NCBI GenBank assembly: GCA_016930175.1
Contig: JAFGHJ010000018.1
Coordinates: 37,625 to 101,624 of the forward strand
Origin: Caldifarciminota bacterium
GTDB taxonomy: Bacteria; Hydrothermota; UBA3072
Direction: 5' to 3'
DNA: 64,000 nt
Shown: one piece after another, positions 18,901 through 26,907 of the stretch
Layout: the number at the start of each line of letters is the position of its first letter
Numbering within the stretch: the first letter of the stretch is position 1
Program-made: the position numbers and the translations under genes
The notes under the pieces: generated by a model
The model's input: only the letters and a program-made list of their open reading frames with translations
The model's database searches: none
Told to the model about the DNA's origin: nothing

Positions 18901-19614
18901 ATGGGTGATAAGAAAAGTTCAAAATCTTCGGACAAAAGAAAGCCTGAAGCTCAAGAGCTTGTACTCTGGCTATATAGAGATTACGCGACAAGGGTAAGCA
19001 AAAATCTTTGGCCCTGGGAAAAAGCGCGGTGGTACGAGTTAGTGTTTTGCATACTTGCCACCATTGGGGAACCCGAAGTTATGTCAGCCACTATACGTCA
19101 TCTCACAACAATTATGGCAAGGTTGGGTCTTCTGGAATTGAGTTCATTAGCCGGGCTTAAATTTCCCGGAAATCCGCAAAAATCAGAATCTCCAATACTT
19201 ACTACAATCGATACTTTGTTACAAAGGGTGGGTTTTACCCCTGAAAAAGCAAAATTTGCGTTAAATATAATCTGTACAGCGGCTTCCAGTATAGGGAAAA
19301 AGTATGACGGTAAGGTGCAAAATTATCTTCGAAAGTATGGAGACCACATGCTTGAACACATTAATGAGGATTTTGGTATCGATGGATTTGATGAGGCGCC
19401 AAGAGCCATAGCTATTTGGTTGCAGAACACCTTGAATATGCCCGTTCCCGCATCAAATCCGTTTGCCGACCAGGCGTGCGAAAGCCTGGGTGTAAAATAC
19501 GAAGAACTGGTAAAAGCAGCTTATAAACAGGATATAAACGTTGCTTTATTGGACGACGCCCTGAGGGCGTACTGGGGGAGGAGGATAAAAGATAAGCAAG
19601 GCAGTAATGTCTGA
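18901..19614 (+). CDS. alpha-helical protein of unknown function, weak HhH-GPD/EndoIII-like pattern
   Basis: ORF 237 aa from ATG 18901 with AAAGGAGG; LLQRVGFTPEKAKFALNIICTAASSIG...IDGFDEAPRAIAIWLQNTLNMPVPASNPFADQACESLGV. Confidence 0.7.
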   Translation: MGDKKSSKSSDKRKPEAQELVLWLYRDYATRVSKNLWPWEKARWYELVFCILATIGEPEVMSATIRHLTTIMARLGLLELSSLAGLKFPGNPQKSESPILTTIDTLLQRVGFTPEKAKFALNIICTAASSIGKKYDGKVQNYLRKYGDHMLEHINEDFGIDGFDEAPRAIAIWLQNTLNMPVPASNPFADQACESLGVKYEELVKAAYKQDINVALLDDALRAYWGRRIKDKQGSNV

Positions 19615-19648
19615 GTGGATTTTTGCGAATTAAAAGAGAGGAGTAATA

Positions 19649-21481
19649 ATGAGGAAGAAGATTTATTTCTTAGGCGGTTTTCTAAGTAAGGAAGAAAGGA
19701 AGGAGAAATTTGATATTTATTCCAAGAAATTAAAGGCTGAATACCGTGATTTTGCAGAGGACAACGAACGTTTCTCAGAATTTGAGTTTGTTCACAAGCC
19801 CAAGTGCGATAGACAAGAGTTAACCAAAATCTTAAAAAGCGAAGATACGTACGGCATTATATGGTTTTCGCATGGCGATGGTAAAGGCCGTATTATGGCT
19901 TACCATAAATGGATCGATGATGAGCCTTGGAAAGTTTGGAATGTTGGTGAAGATGGAGAGCGTAAGATAAACCCACAAGTATATAATGAAACTTTAGTAA
20001 ATCCCAAAGATTTGGAAGGTAAAGCCGGTCTCAATGTGAAGTTTTTTGGAGTTTTTGGCTGTGGAGCCGAAAAACTGAAGGAAGCATGGGAAAAAACAGC
20101 CCCAGGAGGTTTAGTGAAAGCGCATGCTGGCGATCTATTGAAAACTGAATACGAAAAATGTTCTAACATCGATCATTTTGGAACCTGGATTAAAGGAGAT
20201 AGCCAGAAAATTTTTGAGCATATTCTCAAAAGAACTCCTATGGTACCCGACGCGTCAATATACACTCAAGACCCGGGAGATGCGGGAGTTGTGCCTGCCG
20301 GCGGAATGCAGTCTCCTTCTAAAAAAGCACCTGATGCATCAATATACGACCAGAAAGATGCGGGAGGACCGAGTTCTTCAAAAATGCCTGACGTTTCAGA
20401 CAGGATAAAAATTTTGGGATATGAGGATATTGAGGATTCAGGTCAGTTCAAAGGACCTAACAGATTATCGGAATTCGCTGAAGGGTTAAAAGGAGGAAAT
20501 GAACCGGAGTTTTCTATAGTACCTGAATTATCGGACAGGATAAAAATATTGGATGATACAGTGGCAACCGGTCCCAGGATAAATCAATTCGACGAAATTC
20601 CTAGATTATCCGATTACGCAGAAGGGCTGGATAGAGGGAGACAAATGGAAGGCCCCCCAGGTATTGCACATGGAGAATTTTCTGTAATTCCTGATTATGC
20701 AGACAGGATTAATATATTGGATAATATTCCGGGAAGAAATCCCGATATGGAAGTTTTCAGAGGGCCTAACAGATTATCCGATTACGCAGAAGGGCTGGAT
20801 AGAGGGAGACAAATGGAAGGCCCCCCAGGTATTGCACATGGAGAATTTTCTATAATTCCTGACTCTTCACTCAGTAATATGTTGACTAATTATGATCATC
20901 TTTGGGGGATTGACAAATCGTCCGACAATGCAGAAGCGTTGAAGATAGCGAGGCAAATAGGGCCGCACTCAACCGAGACGCCATTCGGAGGAAGTGCTGT
21001 AACTCACGCTTTTTTGGAGAATAGAAATATTTTAGATGGTATTCGAGAGAGAAGCCACAATATGGATCATTTTGAATCACCTAACAGATTATCCGATTAC
21101 GCAGAAGGGCTGGATAGAGGTAGACAAATAGGAGGCCCCCCAGGTATTGCACATGGAGAATTTTCTATAATTCCTGATTTTTCGCAAAGGATGAATTTGG
21201 GAGGGAATATAGACGGAGGTCTTCACGGTGGACATCAGTTAGGAGAACCTTTAACGAAACAATGGGAACATAATGGATGGGACAGACCCTTTCAAAGTGG
21301 ATCCGGAACATTTCAGAATATGGGTCCTCAACAATCAATTAATACGCCTTTCCCTTCTGCACATCAGCCCCTTGGTCAATTATCCGCAGGCACTTTCCAG
21401 AATATGGCGCCCGTTCAATCCCATGCTGGTTATACTCCCAATCTACTTCAACAGCTTGGTAGCTCCCTTCAAAGGGGATAA
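19649..21481 (+). CDS. putative caspase/CHAT-like protease domain fused to repeat region and Q/P-rich tail
   Basis: 610 aa; YGIIWFSHGDGKG (His75) and VKFFGVFGCGAEKLKEAW (Cys138) in caspase-like order; repeats RLSDYAEGLDRGRQMEGPPGIAHGEFSIIPD. Confidence 0.65.
   Translation: MRKKIYFLGGFLSKEERKEKFDIYSKKLKAEYRDFAEDNERFSEFEFVHKPKCDRQELTKILKSEDTYGIIWFSHGDGKGRIMAYHKWIDDEPWKVWNVGEDGERKINPQVYNETLVNPKDLEGKAGLNVKFFGVFGCGAEKLKEAWEKTAPGGLVKAHAGDLLKTEYEKCSNIDHFGTWIKGDSQKIFEHILKRTPMVPDASIYTQDPGDAGVVPAGGMQSPSKKAPDASIYDQKDAGGPSSSKMPDVSDRIKILGYEDIEDSGQFKGPNRLSEFAEGLKGGNEPEFSIVPELSDRIKILDDTVATGPRINQFDEIPRLSDYAEGLDRGRQMEGPPGIAHGEFSVIPDYADRINILDNIPGRNPDMEVFRGPNRLSDYAEGLDRGRQMEGPPGIAHGEFSIIPDSSLSNMLTNYDHLWGIDKSSDNAEALKIARQIGPHSTETPFGGSAVTHAFLENRNILDGIRERSHNMDHFESPNRLSDYAEGLDRGRQIGGPPGIAHGEFSIIPDFSQRMNLGGNIDGGLHGGHQLGEPLTKQWEHNGWDRPFQSGSGTFQNMGPQQSINTPFPSAHQPLGQLSAGTFQNMAPVQSHAGYTPNLLQQLGSSLQRG
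20603..21170 (+). repeat. intragenic near-identical repeat, 3 copies (starts 20603, 20771, 21086)
   Basis: AGATTATCCGATTACGCAGAAGGGCTGGATAGAGGGAGACAAATGGAAGGCCCCCCAGGTATTGCACATGGAGAATTTTCT repeated with few or no changes. Confidence 0.9.
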
Positions 21482-21494
21482 AAAGGAGGTTACT

Positions 21495-22019
21495 ATGCCC
21501 GATGTCGTCATTAGACTTCGAATAGGGAAACAAATTATCCGTATGGCTTTACCTTCGGATGTTCCAATCGACGATTTGCTCAATGAATTGCTTTCCAAAT
21601 TCCGTTTGCCTACCCGGGAAAAAGACGGCAGTCCGATCAATTATCAAGTGCGTCATGTGAAGAGTGGAAATATACTTACGAAAGACGCAACACTGGGTGA
21701 AGAAGGTATTTCAAAAGACGATACTGACGATACTTTTGAACTCGTGATAAAAACACCTCGTATTAATGTCACTGAAGGAGTAAGGGAGGGACAAACCCGG
21801 CAAACAACTTTAACGAGAAATAAGACATATGTGCAAGAGGGTGGTAACGACTCTCCGGACATTCTCTTTAATATAGGATTCTTTTTAGTTTACTGTATAG
21901 CCGGGGGATTATTAGGAAGTTTGGCAGTAAGATTAGTAACGGGGGGTAATATTCTTATCGGCAGTATCATAGGTTTCATCATAGGCTTAATTATTTGGTT
22001 TATAAGGGAAATTTACTAA
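21495..22019 (+). CDS. ubiquitin-like (YukD/EsaB-type beta-grasp) domain with C-terminal transmembrane hairpin
   Basis: ATG 21495 with AAAAGGAGG; VVIRLRIGKQIIRMALPSDVPIDDLLNELLSKF...GNILTKDATLGEEGISKDDTDDTFELVIK; two TM segments at C-term. Confidence 0.65.
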   Translation: MPDVVIRLRIGKQIIRMALPSDVPIDDLLNELLSKFRLPTREKDGSPINYQVRHVKSGNILTKDATLGEEGISKDDTDDTFELVIKTPRINVTEGVREGQTRQTTLTRNKTYVQEGGNDSPDILFNIGFFLVYCIAGGLLGSLAVRLVTGGNILIGSIIGFIIGLIIWFIREIY

Positions 22020-22359
22020 TATCAAAAGATAGTAGGTGAGCATCAGGTTCGATGTCTCAGTTAGTAACGAGGATAGTGGTCAGATCTTGTTCTTTGAATT
22101 TTTGGGATCAAAACCAGAATCCATAAACTGGTATAATGAGAAGGTGCATTTGGGATAAGAAAGGCGGTTATTATTAAGGTGATAGACTTTGATACCTGGA
22201 TGAAGAAATATAAAGAAGAAAATGATCATGATTAAGTAGGGAGTAGAAAATAGCAAAGTTTTAGGTCTCGGGTTTTAGTTCATCATTCGTGGTTAATAAT
22301 TTTCAAAAGTGAATAAAATGTACAATATATAATATATTACAATAAAAGGAGGTAAAAAA

Positions 22360-22542
22360 ATGAGAAAACTATACCGTTCTAAGGATTATCGTGCGATTGC
22401 TGGAGTTTGTGGGGGATTAAGCGAGTATTTTAATATCGATCCGATAATTTTTCGCATGATCTTCATTGCCTTATTGGTCAATGGAGGTGCGGGTATAATA
22501 ATTTATTTCCTTATGTGGATTTTTGTGCCAGCTAAACGTTGA
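22360..22542 (+). CDS. PspC-domain protein
   Basis: MRKLYRSKDYRAIAGVCGGLSEYFNIDPIIFRMIFI. Confidence 0.92.
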   Translation: MRKLYRSKDYRAIAGVCGGLSEYFNIDPIIFRMIFIALLVNGGAGIIIYFLMWIFVPAKR

Positions 22543-22644
22543 AATGGAACATAGTCACCAGTTGCTAGTCAAATTTTGTTAGTGGGTTAGTGTGTAAAAA
22601 ACCGCCCGCTCACGACGAAAAAATAAAGGCGAAAAGGAGGAAAT

Positions 22645-23284
22645 GTGAACATTGTCATTCGAAGGGAAAAAACAACTGATTATCGAATTGTTGAAGAATT
22701 AACTCGAGAGGCATTTTGGAACCTTCATTTTCCCGGATGTGTTGAACATTATCTTGTGCATATATTAAGAAACCATCCTGACTTTATTGAGGAAATGGAT
22801 TTTGTCGCTGAGTTTAATAATAAAGTAATAGGTAATATCATGTATACAAAACCATTTGTCACCGACGAAGAAGAGAATAAAATTAATACTATTACCTTTG
22901 GTCCAGTAAGTGTTCTGCCTGAGTATCAAAGAAAAGGTGTCGGTTCTGCATTAATCAATTATACCAAAGAAATTGCTGTTAAAAATAAATCAAATGCAAT
23001 AATCATTCTTGGTCATCCTCATAACTATTGTAAATATGGCTTTAAGAATTCAAGAGATTACTTGATTAGTGATACCGAAGGGAGATATCCCGTACGGGCA
23101 ATTAGTGCTTGAGCTTGAAAAAGGGATGTTTGAAGGGAAAAAATGGAAATTTCATTATAGTTCTACATTTGATATAGACTCGAAAAAAGCTGATGAATTC
23201 GATAATCAGTTTCCTCCAAAAAAGAAAGAGTTTAAAACATCACAGGTAGAATTTTCAATTGCTGTTCGAGCATATCTTGATTAA
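22645..23284 (+). pseudogene. GNAT N-acetyltransferase interrupted by a frameshift near 23087-23100
   Basis: 22645-23112 (frame 1) ends YPVRAISA*; frame 2 continues IPYGQLVLELEKGMFEGKKWKFHYSSTF to 23284. Confidence 0.75.
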
Positions 23285-23378
23285 AATAAAGGCAAATTGG
23301 GCAGGTCTTGGGTATTAATTCTTAGTTCGTCGTTCCCGGTTCGTAGTTAATTAGAGTTTCGTGTTTCGATTTAAAAAA

Positions 23379-23663
23379 TTATTCTTCCTTGAATCCTATT
23401 GTAAACATCCTTTCTAAATCATGGCGTGAATAGCTGCGGAAAGCTATCATTGTTTCTGTTTTAATAATCCCTTCCATTTTTAACATTTGCTTGGTAACAA
23501 GATCGGCAAGTTTCTCATTATCGGATACTCTTATTATAGCAGCCAGATCAAAACGTCCACTTATAGAATAAACTTCTGAAATACCCTTTATCTTGGAAAG
23601 TTTCTGCGCCAATTCATTAATACTTTCTCGCTCTGCGTTTATAAGTATAATTGCCGTTACCAT
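23379..23663 (-). CDS. stand-alone Lrp/AsnC ligand-binding (RAM) domain protein
   Basis: 94 aa: AIILINAERESINELAQKLSKIKGISEVYSISGRFDLAAIIRV; no HTH. Confidence 0.85.
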   Translation of the reverse strand: MVTAIILINAERESINELAQKLSKIKGISEVYSISGRFDLAAIIRVSDNEKLADLVTKQMLKMEGIIKTETMIAFRSYSRHDLERMFTIGFKEE

Positions 23664-24006
23664 ATTTCTCTCCTTGTTTTAGATAAATATAAAAGCAAAT
23701 GTCTGCTTAGTCAAGGTAGCAACCTTCTTTCTTATAACAGCCCTGCAGACCGGCATTTTAAATACTTCGTATGCTCTGTGATAGTATTTGGGTCCCCTTG
23801 ACTTTTCTTGAAAATAAAGTATTTTAGTAATAGTAAATGTAGGTTAACGAACCTTCAAGATCGTAAGGATTATAATTGCTTTCTTATTTGTTTATCTACC
23901 TTCTGGTTTTGCCGGTTAAATGTCATGATACGTTTTCCGTAAAAGCGTATGCGGATTTAATTACATTTACAAAATTATGTAAATATTCAAACCCTGAGGA
24001 GGTAAT

Positions 24007-24312
24007 ATGAATATATACGTAGCCACCATTTCACCGCAAATAGCCGAAGAAGAAATAAAAGAAGCTTTTGCGGCTTATGGAAAGCTCTCTTCGTTTAAAT
24101 TAATTAAAGATAATTACACAGGCGCATTAAAAGGATTTGGATTTATCGAAATGCCTAAGAAAACTGAAGCAGAAGCCGCAATTGCCGGTTTAAACGGTAA
24201 AAAATTTAAAGGTAAAAAACTTACCGTAAAGGAAGCTCGTTCGAATCCGGATGGCATTATATTTGGTCCTAGAGGAAAAATTAGAACATCCAGTTACGGC
24301 TTTTCCAGATAA
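24007..24312 (+). CDS. RRM RNA-binding protein
   Basis: MNIYVATISPQIAEEEIKEAFAAYG...GALKGFGFIEMPKKTEAEAAI RNP1/RNP2. Confidence 0.93.
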   Translation: MNIYVATISPQIAEEEIKEAFAAYGKLSSFKLIKDNYTGALKGFGFIEMPKKTEAEAAIAGLNGKKFKGKKLTVKEARSNPDGIIFGPRGKIRTSSYGFSR

Positions 24313-24374
24313 TCAAACTATTATTTGTCTGAAAACATAGCTTTTTACGGATAGAAGCCCATGGCTTTTTTGAA

Positions 24375-24560
24375 TAATCTAGTGCCTCGTTCCTCGTTCT
24401 CGGTTCGTATCAGAAGATTCTACGAATCAAAGTTGAATAGATAAATAGCTAAATAGAGAAATTGTTACCCTTCTCCCATTTCCCAATTTTTCAATTTTCC
24501 TAAATACGGCTTACCGCTTGCTGATCAACGCTTTAACGCCCTAACATCTCACTATTTTTC
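24375..24560 (-). repeat. dispersed intergenic repeat block, inverted copy
   Basis: reverse complement shares ordered segments with 7600-7720 (AGCCGT..TTTAGGAAAAT.GAAAA..GGGAGAAGG.G.AACAATTTCTCTATTTAGCTATT..CAACTT.GATTCGTAGAATC). Confidence 0.75.
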
Positions 24561-24619
24561 TTCTAAATTTTTTAGCGGGCAACATAATATATCTGCGTTT
24601 ATCTGTGTCCAATTTCGCC

Positions 24620-24648
24620 TTGACATTTTGACTCAAATCCCCTATAAT
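24620..24648 (+). promoter_or_regulatory. consensus sigma70 promoter
   Basis: TTGACA (24620-24625), 17-nt spacer, TATAAT (24643-24648). Confidence 0.8.
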
Positions 24649-24672
24649 TGAAACATAAATAAGGGGGGTATC

Positions 24673-25485
24673 ATGAAAAAATTTATTTTTTTCAAGACAA
24701 TTATTTTAGTTCTGATTATCGGAATGCCTTTCATAGCGAACAGCAAGAATAATAGCAGAGAATTAATCCTTATACCCGCAAAAAAGGGTGCAACCTGGGG
24801 ATACGTATCTCCAAATTCAGAGAAAGCGATACCATTCATATATGATGGCGCCTTAGTTTTTTCCGAAGGTTTAGCTCCAGTTTTGAAAAACAGCAAATGC
24901 GGATATATAGATAAATCCGGGAAAGTGGTTATTCCCTTTGAATATGATGGCGTCTTAGATTTTTCCGAAGGTCTGGCTGCAGTTGTAAAGGATAATAAAT
25001 GCGGATATATCGATAAATCCGGAAAGGTGGTTATTCCCTTTGAATACGATGATACCTATGATTTTTCCGAAGGTCTGGCCACGGTTATAAAAAATAATAA
25101 ATGCGGATATATCGATAAATCCGGAAAGGTGGTTATTCCCTTTGAATATGATGATACACGCGATTTTTCCGAAGGTCTGGCCGCAGTTCAAAAAGACGGT
25201 AAATGGGGATATATCGATAAATCCGGAAAGGTGGTTATTCCCTTTGAATATACTGCTTTTCCTCCGGGGATTTTCTCCGAAGGCCTGGCTTCAGCAGTTA
25301 AGGACATTGCGAGAACCGGATTCATCGATAAATCCGGAAATGAGGCTATTCCCTTTGAATATGATGATGCCCTGGATTTTTCCGAAGGTTTCGCCGCAGT
25401 TGTTAAGGATAATAAATGGGGTGTAATCGATAAAACAGGGAAGACAGTTATAGAATTTGTTTACGATGATATTATATGGCCTTAG
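24673..25485 (+). CDS. WG-repeat protein, secreted
   Basis: signal peptide; tandem KxGYIDKSGKVVIPFEYDDxxDFSEGLAxV units. Confidence 0.9.
   Translation: MKKFIFFKTIILVLIIGMPFIANSKNNSRELILIPAKKGATWGYVSPNSEKAIPFIYDGALVFSEGLAPVLKNSKCGYIDKSGKVVIPFEYDGVLDFSEGLAAVVKDNKCGYIDKSGKVVIPFEYDDTYDFSEGLATVIKNNKCGYIDKSGKVVIPFEYDDTRDFSEGLAAVQKDGKWGYIDKSGKVVIPFEYTAFPPGIFSEGLASAVKDIARTGFIDKSGNEAIPFEYDDALDFSEGFAAVVKDNKWGVIDKTGKTVIEFVYDDIIWP
24898..25308 (+). repeat. 102-bp tandem coding repeat (WG units)
   Basis: GGATATAT(A/C)GATAAATCC starts at 24901, 25003, 25105, 25207. Confidence 0.9.
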
Positions 25486-25651
25486 ACGATAGAAATCACG
25501 GAGTAGAGAGTAGTTAGCAGGTATTAGGTATTAGTTCCTGGTCCGTTGTTCGTGGTTAACTTAAGTTTCGAGTTTCAGGTTTAAGGTTTCGAGAAAAAAA
25601 ATAAAACAACAGAATCCTGAAAATCAGCGTTTATCTGCGTCCTATTTCTCC

Positions 25652-25680
25652 TTGACTTTTATCTTTCTTTCCAATATCAT
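25652..25680 (+). promoter_or_regulatory. sigma70-like promoter
   Basis: TTGACT-17-TATCAT upstream of 25699 ORF. Confidence 0.55.
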
Positions 25681-25698
25681 TAAAAATAGCTATATCCA

Positions 25699-26082
25699 AT
25701 GAAAATAGATATACTTGATATAAATGGAGTTTGTATTGCCGAAATAGTATCGGACGATATTGAAATTCGTAATGTCCAGGATGCTCTGGATATTCTTTCA
25801 GAATGTTATTCGATAGGAGCAAGCAGCATAATCTTAAATGAGAAAAATATTGTTCCTGATTTCTTTGATTTAAAAACGGGATTGGCTGGAGAAATACTCC
25901 GGAAATTTTCGATGTATCATTTTAAACTTGCTATAGTAGGGGATTTCTCGGATGTTTCAAGTAAAAGCTTGAAAGATTTTATTTACGAGAGTAACAAAAC
26001 AGGTGATACCTGCTTCGTAAGTTCGGTCGATGAAGCAAAAGAAAGATTGGTATATATTAGTAAGATTAGACCCTCTTTTTAA
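25699..26082 (+). CDS. DUF4180-like protein
   Basis: 127 aa: DALDILSECYSIGASSIILNEKNIVPDFFDLKTGLAGEILRKFSMYHFKLAIVGDF. Confidence 0.75.
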   Translation: MKIDILDINGVCIAEIVSDDIEIRNVQDALDILSECYSIGASSIILNEKNIVPDFFDLKTGLAGEILRKFSMYHFKLAIVGDFSDVSSKSLKDFIYESNKTGDTCFVSSVDEAKERLVYISKIRPSF

Positions 26083-26310
26083 GATTCTTTGAATCCTGGT
26101 CGAGTCGTTAAATGGTTGAGTAGTTGAGTTGTTAAGTAGGAAAACAAAAATATAATCTTTGTGTTCTTTGCGTCTCTGTGTGAGATATTAGTTTTTTGGG
26201 TGCATGGGATGGGGTTTAAACAACAAAAAACCTCAGTGTTCTCTGTAAGTTTGTTTTTTCTCTGTGGGCTCTGTGGTTCAATTTCTTTTGGGGAGGTGGT
26301 GGTATCTATC

Positions 26311-26338
26311 TTGACAAGCTTATGAAAACTCGTACAAT
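26311..26338 (+). promoter_or_regulatory. sigma70-like promoter
   Basis: TTGACA-16-TACAAT upstream of 26363. Confidence 0.5.
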
Positions 26339-26362
26339 TAATATCGAAAGTTCTTTAATATT

Positions 26363-26902
26363 ATGATTGTTACCTGGTTTGCGAAAGTTTTTGTGGCAAT
26401 AAACTCGAATAAAAAAACATCGCAGATTGCGCTGGCGATAGCTTTCGCTTTTCTTCTTGCGCTGATTCCCAAAGCGAACCTTTTCTGGATATCCTTATTT
26501 GTTCTCACCTTCTTTCTTAAAGTAAATCAAGCGGTGGAAATGGTCTTCATCGCAGTTTTCAGTCTGTTTCTTGATTTCCTGGATACATTTCTCGATAAAA
26601 TCGGATTCGCTATTCTTACAGTTCCCTCTTTGGGTGACTTCTTTACGAAACTTTTCAACAGCCCGTTCTTTTATATGACGAAGTATTATAATTCTATTGT
26701 TATGGGCGGACTGGTGGTGGGATTGGCAATGTTTGTACCGATTTACTTTTTGTCTAAGTATCTGGTCGATATTTACCGCGATAAGGTTAGAGAAAAAATT
26801 GCAAACAACAAATTTGTTAAGGCAGTAGTGAACCAACCAATCCTGGTTGGCATTAAAAACAAATTTGGTGCTGCTGTTAGGTTTTACGATAATATCAGGT
26901 AA
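26363..26902 (+). CDS. TIGR03546-like membrane protein
   Basis: polytopic 179 aa, immediately upstream of TIGR03545-like ORF. Confidence 0.75.
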   Translation: MIVTWFAKVFVAINSNKKTSQIALAIAFAFLLALIPKANLFWISLFVLTFFLKVNQAVEMVFIAVFSLFLDFLDTFLDKIGFAILTVPSLGDFFTKLFNSPFFYMTKYYNSIVMGGLVVGLAMFVPIYFLSKYLVDIYRDKVREKIANNKFVKAVVNQPILVGIKNKFGAAVRFYDNIR

Positions 26903-26907
26903 TTTAT

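Noticed and set aside
20603-21170. Spaced near-identical repeats considered as CRISPR or attachment sites
   Set aside because: Repeats are about 80 nt, in frame within a 610-aa ORF, only three copies, spacers coding.
22190-22235. Mini-ORF VIDFDTWMKKYKEENDHD* downstream of the cassette as a possible truncated antitoxin
   Set aside because: Too short and no recognisable family; could be chance.
23930-24006. Possible cold-shock-type structured 5' leader before the RRM gene (TTACAT...ATGTAA)
   Set aside because: Only a short 6-bp stem could be seen by eye; not enough to call a thermosensor.
24898-25308. Regular 102-bp repeats considered as CRISPR-like array
   Set aside because: In-frame WG protein repeats without unique spacers; no cas genes.
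25142-25426. 94-aa plus-strand ORF in alternate frame of the WG-repeat gene
   Set aside because: Out-of-frame translation of the tandem repeat; no independent start signals.
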